DNA of 64,000 bases, from the NCBI GenBank assembly GCA_016702305.1, contig JADJEH010000011.1:37415-101414 (forward strand), in the 5' to 3' direction. Below are positions 12,873 to 22,143 of the stretch, piece by piece. The first letter of the stretch is position 1. Each line of letters starts with the position of its first letter. This DNA comes from a bacterium (GTDB lineage Bacteria; Electryoneota; RPQS01). The notes beneath the pieces are model-generated. The model was not told the origin of the DNA and ran no database searches. It saw only the letters and a program-made list of their open reading frames with translations. A program made the translations under genes and the position numbers.

Positions 12873-14543
12873 ATGGCACCACAGTACATATTTGTCATGC
12901 AGAATCTCGTCAAACTGTATGGCAGTGAGAAAGTCCTTGACGACATAAATTTGGCCTTCTATCCGGGCGCCAAGATCGGGTTAGTCGGCGACAATGGATC
13001 GGGCAAGTCCACACTCCTGCGCATCATGGCCGGGTTGGACAGAGAGTTTCAAGGCTCCGCTGAACCAGCCAAAGGAGTGCGCGCCGTTTTGGTTGCTCAG
13101 GAGCCTGTGCTGGACTTGGACAAGACTGTGCGGGAAAACGTCGAAATGGCATTCGGTCCGACTTTGAACTTGATCGAGAAGTACAATAAACTCGCCGAGG
13201 ACATGGCCAGCATGGACGGCGATGCCATGGAAAAGGCGCTCGATCGCATGCAGAAGCTGCAAGACGAAATTGACAAAGTGGATGGTTGGAATCTTGAACA
13301 CCAGGTGGAAGTGGCATCAGACGCCTTGTTCCTGCCGGACGGTGATCTACTGGTATCACAGATTTCCGGCGGGGAACGTCGGCGCGTGGCGCTTTGCAAA
13401 GCGCTAATCGAAAAGCCGGATATTCTCCTTCTTGACGAACCGACCAACCATCTCGACGCAGAAACGGTGTTATGGCTCGAAAAGCAACTGCGTGAATTCG
13501 AAGGTACGGTGATAATATCCACCCACGATCGCTATTTCCTCGACAATATCACCAAGTGGATTCTGGAGCTGGACGCGGGCAAGGGTATACCATGGGAAGG
13601 TAACTACTCGTCATGGCTCGAACAGAAGATCGCGCAGATGGACGTCGGCGACAAGAAGCCGTCGGCGAAATTGGCGTCATTGAAGCGCGAACTGGCGTGG
13701 ATCAAACTTAGTCAGCGCGATCGCCTCGCGGAGAGCCACAAGCACGTTGCGGAGTACGAGAAGCGCTCCAAAGAAGTGTTTGAAGTCAGCAATCAGAACA
13801 TGGACATTCAAATTGCGCCGGGACCACACCTGGGAGATGTGGTCCTCGAAATCGAGAAAGTCACCAAGAGCTTTGGCGACAACCTCCTGATTGACCGCAT
13901 GAATCTGTTCATTCCGCCGGGCAGCATTACGGGCGTGATCGGACCCAATGGTGCGGGTAAATCAACGCTGTTTCGCATGATTACCGGGGAGCAGCAGCCT
14001 GATTCGGGCACCATACGCTTAGGTCCGTCTGTCGTGCTTTCGTACGTGGATCAGATGCGGGACAATCTTGACGACAAGAAAACGGTGTTTGAGGAGATTA
14101 CTGACGGCAGCGACACAATCATGATGGGCACCAAGGAAATCTCGTCGCGTGCTTACGTGTCGAAGTTCAATTTTCGCGGAGGTGATCAGCAGAAGCTCGT
14201 CGGAAATCTCTCCGGCGGCGAACGCAATCGCGTGCACTTGGCGAGGCTTCTACGCAAGGGGGGCAATTTCCTGATTCTTGACGAACCGAGCAATGATCTT
14301 GATATCACGACGCTGCGTATGCTGGAGAACGCGCTGTTGGACTTCAGCGGCTGCGTCATGGTGATTAGTCATGACCGGTTCTTCCTGGACCGCATTTGCA
14401 CGCATATTCTGGCGTTCGAAGGCAACGGAGTGGCACGTTGGTTTGAAGGCAATTTTGAAGCGTACGAACAGCAGCGCCGGACTGAATTGGGGGCGAACTA
14501 CGATCGCCCGCGCCGTTCACTCTATCGTAAGCTTACGGCATAG
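12873..14543 (+). CDS. ettA: Energy-dependent translational throttle protein EttA (ABC-F)
   Basis: The 556-residue product, the usual EttA length, has two ABC ATPase cassettes and no membrane domain. Cassette 1 carries GDNGSGKST (Walker A), ISGGERRR (signature) and LLLDEPTNHLD (Walker B). The P-site tRNA-interaction motif region lies between the cassettes (KPSAKLASLKRELAWIKLSQ and the following helix). Cassette 2 carries GPNGAGKST, LSGGERNR and LILDEPSNDLD, where Ser replaces the commoner Thr. IPWEGNYSSWLEQK is strongly conserved in EttA. The protein binds the ribosomal E site and gates the first peptide bond according to the ATP/ADP ratio (known of E. coli EttA). The gene is single and not obviously in an operon. 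Confidence 0.95.
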   Translation: MAPQYIFVMQNLVKLYGSEKVLDDINLAFYPGAKIGLVGDNGSGKSTLLRIMAGLDREFQGSAEPAKGVRAVLVAQEPVLDLDKTVRENVEMAFGPTLNLIEKYNKLAEDMASMDGDAMEKALDRMQKLQDEIDKVDGWNLEHQVEVASDALFLPDGDLLVSQISGGERRRVALCKALIEKPDILLLDEPTNHLDAETVLWLEKQLREFEGTVIISTHDRYFLDNITKWILELDAGKGIPWEGNYSSWLEQKIAQMDVGDKKPSAKLASLKRELAWIKLSQRDRLAESHKHVAEYEKRSKEVFEVSNQNMDIQIAPGPHLGDVVLEIEKVTKSFGDNLLIDRMNLFIPPGSITGVIGPNGAGKSTLFRMITGEQQPDSGTIRLGPSVVLSYVDQMRDNLDDKKTVFEEITDGSDTIMMGTKEISSRAYVSKFNFRGGDQQKLVGNLSGGERNRVHLARLLRKGGNFLILDEPSNDLDITTLRMLENALLDFSGCVMVISHDRFFLDRICTHILAFEGNGVARWFEGNFEAYEQQRRTELGANYDRPRRSLYRKLTA

Positions 14544-14577
14544 CTTCCCGTCGCATGGAGTAAAAGAGGTAAATGCA

Positions 14578-16122
14578 ATGAACGCTTTAGGGAATCATCG
14601 CGGAACAGGCATGCATTGGAACATCACGCTTCTGTGGCTGGCGGTGCTGATTCCGCTAACCGCCGCAACGACAGCTTCGCTGCATCCGGTGCTCAATCAG
14701 GTGTTGAACCACTACTCGGAAGCGGATGATTCGCTCAAAAGGAAGGCCGCGACGTTTCTGTTTGAGAATATGGAAGGACATAGCTACATGACCTTCGATT
14801 TAGCGGACACAGCCGGGACCGTTGTGGCTTTTGATGTGCTCGACTATGCGACGTTTGCGGATCTGGAATCTTCCTTCAAGACTCTCGAAAATACACGCGG
14901 AACGCTTGATTTCCAGAAGCGCGCCGTGACCATGGATGACTCCGTGATTACCGCGGAATTCGTAATAGACCATGTGGACCGCGCCATGGCAGCGTGGCGG
15001 TCGCGGCCTTGGGCGCGGGATTTCAGCTTCGCGGAGTTCTGTGAATACATTCTGCCCTATCGCGGGAGCAATGAGCCGCTCGAGTTGTGGCGCGAGTTCT
15101 TTGCAAGTCGCTATGACAGCGCTTTCAATCTCATGGCGGATCCGGCCGATCCGATTGAGGCCGCGAGTCTGATCAATCGTGATCTGATGTCGTGGTTTCA
15201 TTTTGACCCGCGCTTCTATTACCATCCTACGGATCAAGGATTAGCCGACATGCGTTCGACGACGTTGGGCCGCTGCGAGGACATGACTAATCTCACGATC
15301 TATGCGATGCGTGCGAATGGCTTGGCGGTGACCAGCGACTATACGCCCTACTGGGCCAACTCAGGGAACAACCATGCTTGGAACGCAATAGTAACAGCGG
15401 ACGGCAAGGTGATACCGTTTATGGGCGCGGAAGCCAATCCGGGTTCTTACCAGCTTGCCAACAAGCTCGCCAAAGTCTATCGCAAGACATATTCGGTGCA
15501 GCGTGACAATCTGGCCTTCCAGGTGGCGATCCCGGAAGACTTGCCCAAGTATCTCTCTTCCAAGAGCTACACGGATGTAACGCGCGATTACACGACCGTT
15601 CGTGATGTGACATTAGACTTTGCGGCGCCGGACTCGATCACGATCGGCTACTTGTGCGTATTCAACTCCGGAGAATGGAAAGCGATTCACTGGAGTCGTT
15701 TGCAAAATGGTGCGGCGGTCTTTTCTGACATGGGAGTCGGTATTGCCTATCTTCCGGCCTGCTTCAGCGACGGAAAAATCGTGCCCGTCGGCGCGCCGTT
15801 TATTCTGGCTGAAGACGGATCAGTGCATCCGACCATCGCGGACACAACCAATCTGATACGCATGGAGTTGACCGCGACTACGAAAACGACTCTCGAAATG
15901 TCCACGGATGGCATCCGAAAAACCAACTTCTTGCCGGATGTCGTTTACGAGTTGAAGTTCTGGCGCGACGGTTGGCAAACGCTGGGAACCGTCGCCGCCG
16001 ACGACAAACCGATCGTATTCGACAATGTGCCCAGCGCCGCGATCTATTGGCTGACGGCCGCGGATTCAGATCGCGAAGAACGCATCTTCACTTACGAAAA
16101 TAATCAGCAGGTCTGGTGGTAA
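14578..16122 (+). CDS. Secreted transglutaminase-like superfamily protein, 514 aa
   Basis: AGAGGT lies 8 bases before the chosen ATG; the frame is open further upstream inside ettA, but that part is rejected. A hydrophobic N-terminal segment (about 17-34) suggests export. The middle contains a transglutaminase/protease-like core: TTLGRCEDMTN with Cys233 and NSGNNHAWNAIV with His266. The third catalytic residue is not certain, because the usual position reads IPFMGAE. Two C-terminal beta-rich regions follow (about 340-510, DVTLDFAAPDSITIGYLCVF; VYELKFWRDGWQTLG). Related large proteins in Bacteroidetes are exported and thought to cleave or crosslink peptides (known only loosely). Partner unknown. 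Confidence 0.75.
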   Translation: MNALGNHRGTGMHWNITLLWLAVLIPLTAATTASLHPVLNQVLNHYSEADDSLKRKAATFLFENMEGHSYMTFDLADTAGTVVAFDVLDYATFADLESSFKTLENTRGTLDFQKRAVTMDDSVITAEFVIDHVDRAMAAWRSRPWARDFSFAEFCEYILPYRGSNEPLELWREFFASRYDSAFNLMADPADPIEAASLINRDLMSWFHFDPRFYYHPTDQGLADMRSTTLGRCEDMTNLTIYAMRANGLAVTSDYTPYWANSGNNHAWNAIVTADGKVIPFMGAEANPGSYQLANKLAKVYRKTYSVQRDNLAFQVAIPEDLPKYLSSKSYTDVTRDYTTVRDVTLDFAAPDSITIGYLCVFNSGEWKAIHWSRLQNGAAVFSDMGVGIAYLPACFSDGKIVPVGAPFILAEDGSVHPTIADTTNLIRMELTATTKTTLEMSTDGIRKTNFLPDVVYELKFWRDGWQTLGTVAADDKPIVFDNVPSAAIYWLTAADSDREERIFTYENNQQVWW

Positions 16123-16155
16123 TCCCACAAGATCAGGTCATTACCGGGTACAAAC

Positions 16156-16518
16156 ATGACAGAACAGCGTTGGGCCGCCGAATTGCCGATTTCAATCACG
16201 GTCTGTGATAGCAATGGAATGATACTGGAGATGAATGAGAAGTCCAAGGCGACATTTGCTGCCGACGGCGGCGGCGCGTTGATCGGCACAAACGTGCTGG
16301 ATTGCCACCCGGAGCCATCCAGGTCTCAACTGGCGGACATGCTCGTTGAACGGACGACGAACATTTATACGATCGAGAAGAACGGTGTGAAGAAATTGAT
16401 CTACCAGATGCCGTGGTACGAAAACGCGGAGTATCGTGGCTATGTCGAACTCTCATTGGAAATCCCGTTTGACATGCCGCATTTTGTGCGTGCCAATAGC
16501 AAACCGGCGCAGGGATGA
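16156..16518 (+). CDS. Stand-alone PAS-domain protein, 120 aa
   Basis: The whole protein is one PAS fold: ISITVCDSNGMILEMNEKSK at the start, ALIGTNVLDCHPEPSR in the middle, and KKLIYQMPWYENAEYRGYVE in the beta-sheet end, closing with SLEIPFDMPHFVR. No output domain is present. Close relatives occur as single-domain PAS proteins in diverse anaerobes (known only as a family). The His and Cys of LDCHPEP could bind a ligand or haem (inference). It starts 33 bases after the transglutaminase-like gene and may share its transcript. It probably binds a small molecule and passes a signal to another protein. Confidence 0.75.
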   Translation: MTEQRWAAELPISITVCDSNGMILEMNEKSKATFAADGGGALIGTNVLDCHPEPSRSQLADMLVERTTNIYTIEKNGVKKLIYQMPWYENAEYRGYVELSLEIPFDMPHFVRANSKPAQG

Positions 16519-16901
16519 TTACATCGTCTTCGCCGCAATCCAAGGCCTGAAAATCGCGCTCGCAACCTTGGACCGCTTGTTTCATAGTTGATAAAATCAA
16601 TCAAGTTATAAATGCAATATTGTCATTGTGTCCGGAGAGGTGCAACTTTCTATTTAGACTGGCTAATCTGCATTGCTTATCTGTGCGCGATTGTGTAGCT
16701 TATTGGACAAGGTGAGTACTACCCCGCCGCATCGGATGCAAACGGTGCGAAGTAACTCCTCAAATTGTGCGGCACCTGTGCACAGGACCGGTTCGGCATT
16801 GGCGATGGAGGATGGAAGAGGATATGTCGCTAGCGATGCTCGGCAAGTACCTGATTTAGGCCGTGGACTTGCCAGAAGGAACATACAAGAAGGAACGTGA
16901 C
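16519..16901. other. 383-base spacer, no supported gene
   Basis: The stretch 16585-16630 is A/T-rich (GATAAAATCAATCAAGTTAT) and is the likely promoter zone of the next secreted-protein gene. No inverted repeat or credible frame with a ribosome site was seen. Confidence 0.4.
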
Positions 16902-19763
16902 ATGAAGAATCGAATGAGACTATTTGTGGGACTCGCCGCGCTGCTTAGCGTCGTGGCGGTATTCGCTGCCTCGACCGTCATAAGTCAAACGACACATGGC
17001 AAATCGGCGACTGTAACCTACGTGCGCGATGCCGAGCCAAATAGTGCCTCGGCAACGTCAACTGACCCGGCCATCACCAAGGTGATCGCTGAGCAGCGGG
17101 AGCTTCAGGGATTGTACCACGAGTTCCAAGCGGCCAAGACTGCGGGCGCGGCACCTGCGCCAGCGCTGCTCAGTCGAGTCGCACAGCTACGTCCGCCCGC
17201 GGTTCGCCGCGGCAGCCTGGATCAGGGTGGTGAAGATTGCACGACCTCGACACCGATTGACTTCGTGCCATACACGGATTTTGGCAGCACATTCGGTTAT
17301 CAGGATGAAATCCCTGAATGCGACGGCAGCGGCGCGGGACCTGATGTTGTCTACTCCTATACGCCTGCGACCACCGGCGACTATTACGTCAGCATGTGTG
17401 GATCGTCGTATGACACAAAGCTGTCGGTCTATGCGGATAATTGCGGCGGCGTACCCATTGCCTGCAACGACGACGGGCCCTGCTGGCCGTCATCGGTGAT
17501 CGCCCGCGTGACTCTTGTGGGCGGAACAACGCATTACTTCGTAATCGACGGCTGGAACGGTGACTTCGGCGACTATGCGTTCTACATTGAAGAACTGGCG
17601 CCGGCACCCCAAGGCGATAACTGTGACAACCCGATCGTCGTCGCGGATCTTCCATTCAGTGTCGTAAATGAAACGAACTGCGTCTACTCGAACAACTACT
17701 CCGGATCCACGTGCCTGAGCAATCAGGATGAAGGCCCGGACGTTATCTACTCGTTCACGCTAACGACGCAGACGTCCGTCGAGATTATCCTCAACGCGCA
17801 TCTGTCCGACACTCCGCCGCAGGAATGGGTTATGCCCGGAATCCTACTCAGCGACCATTGTCCGCCGGATTGGACATGCATTGCATCGGCCAGCAGTTGG
17901 ACGATCGTCGAGTCAATTCCGCTTGTGCTGGACTGCAACTCGCTTGCCGCAGGTACGTACTATGTCATGATTGACAATGGAACTTGGCTCCACCCTTGCT
18001 ACTCCTACGATCTGTTGATTCAGACCTGTGGGCCGTGCGACCTGGTCAGTCAGCCGGGTGATGTTGAAGAAGTGGCCGAGGCGTTCCCGCTGCCCGGTAC
18101 GTTCTCGATCAACGATCCCGATGGCGGCTGCAACAACGACACTCCGTTTGCGCCGCAGTTTCACGATGTCGCGGGCGGCCAGACGGTTCACGGCCGGACA
18201 TTTGCCTATACGGACTCGATTTCAGGTTCATTGCGCGCCGACACGGACTGGTACCGCTTGTCACTCGCGATGCCGGCTGAGCTGACGGTTACCTACGTCG
18301 GTGAGACGTCGCTGCAAGCTGCCTTGCTCGAAGCACCGTGCGGAACGATCCCCCTGCAAAATGGCATTCAGACGACGCCTTGCGGCTCGCGGTCAATGAC
18401 GACCACATGCCTTGCGCCCGGCGACTATTACATTCGTATCACGCGCGGCGGCGCTCTGTCGTCTCCGGACACTGAGCCGTTTGAATATCGCGTATCATTC
18501 GATCTGGTTACCTGTGAACTACCCACGGGCCGCTGCTGCTACGCCGGCATTTGTTCGATGTACACGGAGCCCGAGTGCGATATTCTGGGTGGTTATTGGG
18601 ATGCGCTGCTGACCTGCGCTGATCCCTGTCCGATCTATCCGCCGAATGACCATTGTGAAAATGCCGGTGTGCCGGCGACGCTGCCTGCGACATTCACGGG
18701 CACCAACGTCAATGCCACGAACGACTGCCCGCAGGAGGGCGACCCGCAGGTGTGGCACGTCTTCACAACCACGGAAACGCAGGACATTCAGATTGACTAT
18801 TGCGGCACCCAGAATTTTCACAGCTTCAATCCGTGGATTTATGACGGCTGTCCGTGTGGCGACCGCATCATGCTGGAGGCCGTGGACTGGGGCTTCTGTT
18901 CACCGATCACAGCGATGACAGGTCTCTGGCGCAGCGTACCGGCCGGGACATGGTACATCTCAGTTACGATGTACGACCCCAATAGCATCGGCGAATACAC
19001 CATTCATGTCAATGCCGTTTCCAGTCTTCCGCCTGACAATGATGAGTGTGCGGCGGCTGCGCCTCTAACACTTGTTCCCAATGGATCCGTTACCGTATCC
19101 GGAACCACGATGAATGCCGCAGCAAGTTGCACGGACGCGTGTGACGAGGGTGGCTTCACTTACAGTTCTTCGGGCGGCGACGTGTTCTATTCGCTGGACT
19201 TAAGCGAAACTCGAAAGATCGCGCTGGCGCTCGGCACGAGCGACATGCACATTTCCGTCTATGAGGGCCAGGGCCAGTGTTGCGTGAGTCCTGCGCTCCT
19301 GTGCAACGACGATGATGCCAACTTTGTACCGCTGCCTTCGTGGGACGTTCCCGAACAGCATCCTGGCGAATCAAGGTCCTATGTTGCCGCGAATATGGGG
19401 CCGGGGCTGTTCTTGATTCGGGTGGCCAAGTATGGCGCGCAAGTTGGCGCCTACACGCTCACGGTTTACGACAACGGTCCCTTGCACTGCACGCCGCCTG
19501 ACGCTCCGGACGATCTCACCGCGATGGTCGAGGGTGACAATATAGAACTCCGGTGGTCAACCGACGCCGCGTCCGCTGCGCGCGGCACCTATCGGATCTG
19601 GGCCAACACCAACTGGATGCCGTTCGATGACCTAAGTTGGACGATTGTCGCCGATAATATCGTGCCGGTGGTCGCTGACGACCATCTGTACTACAGTGAG
19701 CCTGCCGCTGGCAACAGTATGATGTTCTACATCGTTACCGGTCACTGCACGGATACGCCATAG
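16902..19763 (+). CDS. Large secreted Cys-rich repeat protein with C-terminal Fn3-like module
   Basis: The ATG has AAGGA 8 bases upstream. A signal peptide (about 1-29) precedes a low-complexity Ala/Pro linker. About five beta-sandwich units resembling bacterial pre-peptidase C-terminal domains follow, each opening with a D-N/E-x-C pattern (GGEDCTTSTPI, QGDNCDNPIVVADLPFS, NDHCENAGVPATLPATF, DNDECAAAAPLTL) and containing paired Cys likely to form disulfides. The last about 90 residues are an Fn3-like module (PDDLTAMVEGDNIELRW ... YRIWAN ... FYIVTGHC). There is no protease domain and no PNPFN sorting signal. At 953 aa it is probably a surface or extracellular structural protein. Family assignment is by repeat style only. 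Confidence 0.7.
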   Translation: MKNRMRLFVGLAALLSVVAVFAASTVISQTTHGKSATVTYVRDAEPNSASATSTDPAITKVIAEQRELQGLYHEFQAAKTAGAAPAPALLSRVAQLRPPAVRRGSLDQGGEDCTTSTPIDFVPYTDFGSTFGYQDEIPECDGSGAGPDVVYSYTPATTGDYYVSMCGSSYDTKLSVYADNCGGVPIACNDDGPCWPSSVIARVTLVGGTTHYFVIDGWNGDFGDYAFYIEELAPAPQGDNCDNPIVVADLPFSVVNETNCVYSNNYSGSTCLSNQDEGPDVIYSFTLTTQTSVEIILNAHLSDTPPQEWVMPGILLSDHCPPDWTCIASASSWTIVESIPLVLDCNSLAAGTYYVMIDNGTWLHPCYSYDLLIQTCGPCDLVSQPGDVEEVAEAFPLPGTFSINDPDGGCNNDTPFAPQFHDVAGGQTVHGRTFAYTDSISGSLRADTDWYRLSLAMPAELTVTYVGETSLQAALLEAPCGTIPLQNGIQTTPCGSRSMTTTCLAPGDYYIRITRGGALSSPDTEPFEYRVSFDLVTCELPTGRCCYAGICSMYTEPECDILGGYWDALLTCADPCPIYPPNDHCENAGVPATLPATFTGTNVNATNDCPQEGDPQVWHVFTTTETQDIQIDYCGTQNFHSFNPWIYDGCPCGDRIMLEAVDWGFCSPITAMTGLWRSVPAGTWYISVTMYDPNSIGEYTIHVNAVSSLPPDNDECAAAAPLTLVPNGSVTVSGTTMNAAASCTDACDEGGFTYSSSGGDVFYSLDLSETRKIALALGTSDMHISVYEGQGQCCVSPALLCNDDDANFVPLPSWDVPEQHPGESRSYVAANMGPGLFLIRVAKYGAQVGAYTLTVYDNGPLHCTPPDAPDDLTAMVEGDNIELRWSTDAASAARGTYRIWANTNWMPFDDLSWTIVADNIVPVVADDHLYYSEPAAGNSMMFYIVTGHCTDTP

Positions 19764-20025
19764 TTGCAATTATCGGTCGCGAGCAGTTTGCCTGGCGTCG
19801 TTCCAAGGCCTTGGCAAGAGGGCCTGGACGACGCAGGAATAGTCCTGCTGGCGATGTTAGCGCTCCTGTACTACGCGCTGCTCTGAGAGCAGCATGCATT
19901 GGTGAAATGAGCGGCGGTCAGAGCGCAAGACTCTGGCCGCCGCCTCATGAGTATATACCACGGATCATCTACCGCCGCGAGTGCGGTGCAGAGTGATTCA
20001 CCACGGACTCGTTACGAGGACTATT

Positions 20026-21999
20026 GTGCGTTGGCTTAGGCCTGCAACACTTTTCGTACTTCTGAGTATTTCGGCGATCTCGGCCTTCGCGGTGCCGGAC
20101 ACGTTGTGGTCCGCCAGGATCACTACCGTCGGCAATCCCGCGATCTACGACGCAATGACGCATTCCAGCGCCGATTTTATCGTCGTGGGCGAAACGAATC
20201 CCGGCCTGACGAATTCACGACTACTCATTGCTCGGATCAGTAGCGGTGGCGATGTGCAGTGGACACGCACGTTTCGCGGTTCTGCGCGCATGATCGCCAA
20301 TTCGTGTGTTGAACTGCCAAACGGAGATGTCGTGGCCGCGGGCAGCAGCGGCAATGACCTGCTGCTCATGGCTATCAGCTCAGAAGGCGACAGCCTTTGG
20401 AGCCGCGTGTATGGTACAGGCGGTGCAACCGTTGCTAATGATGTAGCTCTCCTGCGCAACGGCAATCTTGCCGTCGTCGGCGCGGGACTCGGCACCGGAG
20501 GGATACACTCCGATCTGTTGTTACTCTTCTGCGACACCGGTCTTGACACCTTGTGGACGAGGAGTATTGGCGGCAGCAATGTGGATATCGGGTACCGCAT
20601 CACGGAACGGCATGATCGAACTCTGATCGTCGGCGGGTCATCCAAAAGCAATGGTGCAGGGGACTTCGATCTCTGGCTCGTGCACACAGACTCCGTGGGC
20701 ACTCTGTTGTCGTCCGCGTTCGACGGCACTGCTGGGCCGGACAACTGTTACGATCTGTCTGACGGTGACAGTGTCATTTATTGGGGTGGAAAAACAACTT
20801 CCGGCAGTAACAACCTCGCCTATTTGGCGAAGGCCGGCGAATTCGGTGATTCACTGTTCGTGCGTAGCTACTCGCATGGCGGAGCTGAAGATCAGATTCG
20901 TGGAATACTCGCCCGGCGTACTGGCGGCGCCATTCTAACGGGCTGGTCGGGAATCAGTTGGAACAGCCGCCTCTGTTGGGTTTTTGCAATTGACTCCCGC
21001 GGCGATGTTGTTTGGGAGTGGGCGCATGGTCCGGCCGCGAGTGGGCTTTATGGCGCAATCGAGGTACCGAGCGGTGGTCTACTGGCGTATGGACAAGTCA
21101 GCGAGTCCAATACCCGCAAGGGATATGTTCTGCGCCTGATCTTCTCTGAGATCTCCGGATTCGTCATGGACGCCGCAAGCGGTGGCCCTGTGATGGGTGC
21201 GATTGTTTCAATCATCGGCGCAAATCAGCATGCCGTGACGGACTCGAATGGTGCGTACAAGATTCGCGTCGCCAATGGCACATATGATGTCGGGGTGTCA
21301 GGCGCATGTTTTTCGCGGGATACTTTGCACGGTGTTGTCGTTGAACCGGATTCCATCGCACATGCGGATTTCGACGTTCTCCGCCCGCAGTATTTCAATG
21401 AAATGACGTCACTCAATGCGATGGTCCAAAACGAAGCGGTGACGTCAATACCACTCGTCATCGCGAATTCCGGCGCAGGCGCCATGGAAGTGGGTATCAC
21501 CGCTCAGGCAATCAACCCTCCGGGAACATGGTTGAGTGTGGTGCCGGACACGGCATTGATCGCGGCGGGCGACTCAACGGTCTTTCAAGTTCTTGTCGCG
21601 CCGGATACGACCAACGATAGCCGTTATGAGTTCGATGGACAACTCGTCGTGCGAACGAACTCATGTCCGGGCGAATCAGATATTATACCGGTCATGGTGC
21701 AAGTGCTCAATGCCCATAATGCTCCGGCCATCTTGCCCGCGAGTTTTTCGCTTACGGCTTATCCCAATCCATTCAACGCTACTACGGTGCTGGAGTTCAC
21801 AGTCCCGTCCACGGCGTGGGTGACACTCTCTGTATTCGACATTGCCGGGCGGATCGTCACGGTCTTGACAGAGAAATCCTATGCGCCCGGTTTGCACAAA
21901 TTAGACTTTGCGGCCGGAGATTTACCTTCCGGCATCTACTTTGCGCACATTGCAGTCGGCGATTTCAAAGCGACGCAGAAGATTATGCTCATCAAGTAA
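20026..21999 (+). CDS. Secreted beta-propeller protein with PNPFN C-terminal sorting domain
   Basis: The start is set by GAGGA six bases before a GTG; a frame from 19981 has no such site. The signal peptide ends at AFA (about residue 22). Residues about 30-375 hold repeated LLLxxxxxxGDxLWxR blades typical of delta-60/PQQ-like propellers. A carboxypeptidase regulatory-like domain (about 380-440, ISGFVMDAASGGPVMGAIVS), an Ig-like part, and the type-A sorting domain follow: LTAYPNPFNATTVLEF, LPSGIYFAHI and a KIMLIK end. Type IX-dependent export and surface anchoring are inferred from this domain; no type IX machinery is in the window. Cargo function unknown. Confidence 0.8.
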   Translation: MRWLRPATLFVLLSISAISAFAVPDTLWSARITTVGNPAIYDAMTHSSADFIVVGETNPGLTNSRLLIARISSGGDVQWTRTFRGSARMIANSCVELPNGDVVAAGSSGNDLLLMAISSEGDSLWSRVYGTGGATVANDVALLRNGNLAVVGAGLGTGGIHSDLLLLFCDTGLDTLWTRSIGGSNVDIGYRITERHDRTLIVGGSSKSNGAGDFDLWLVHTDSVGTLLSSAFDGTAGPDNCYDLSDGDSVIYWGGKTTSGSNNLAYLAKAGEFGDSLFVRSYSHGGAEDQIRGILARRTGGAILTGWSGISWNSRLCWVFAIDSRGDVVWEWAHGPAASGLYGAIEVPSGGLLAYGQVSESNTRKGYVLRLIFSEISGFVMDAASGGPVMGAIVSIIGANQHAVTDSNGAYKIRVANGTYDVGVSGACFSRDTLHGVVVEPDSIAHADFDVLRPQYFNEMTSLNAMVQNEAVTSIPLVIANSGAGAMEVGITAQAINPPGTWLSVVPDTALIAAGDSTVFQVLVAPDTTNDSRYEFDGQLVVRTNSCPGESDIIPVMVQVLNAHNAPAILPASFSLTAYPNPFNATTVLEFTVPSTAWVTLSVFDIAGRIVTVLTEKSYAPGLHKLDFAAGDLPSGIYFAHIAVGDFKATQKIMLIK

Positions 22000-22042
22000 T
22001 AGTCCTCAGTTTCCGCATCGTCGCTCCGCGCCGGATAAACGT

Positions 22043-22075
22043 CAAAGGGCTTACCACATTCTGGTAAGCCCTTTG
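22043..22075 (+). terminator. Terminator after the propeller gene
   Basis: CAAAGGGCTTACCA and TGGTAAGCCCTTTG form a perfect 14-bp stem with a 5-base loop (CATTC). The core GGGCTTACC...GGTAAGCCC recurs in the hairpin at 45165-45194. Confidence 0.75.
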
Positions 22076-22089
22076 TCTTGCCGTCAACG

Positions 22090-22119
22090 CTACGGGCGCG
22101 CCAAATGGCGCGCCCGTAG
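22090..22119 (-). terminator. Terminator facing the subtilase gene
   Basis: CTACGGGCGCGCC and GGCGCGCCCGTAG form a perfect 13-bp stem with a 4-base loop, 24 bases beyond the minus-strand protease stop. Together with the previous hairpin it separates two convergent transcripts. Confidence 0.7.
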
Positions 22120-22143
22120 TCTTCCCAGTCAGTTCGTGGTCAA

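Noticed and set aside
13872..14520. EttA with altered Walker B (DEPSNDLD) as an inactive ATPase
   Set aside because: The catalytic Glu and all other motifs are present; Thr to Ser at that position is conservative.
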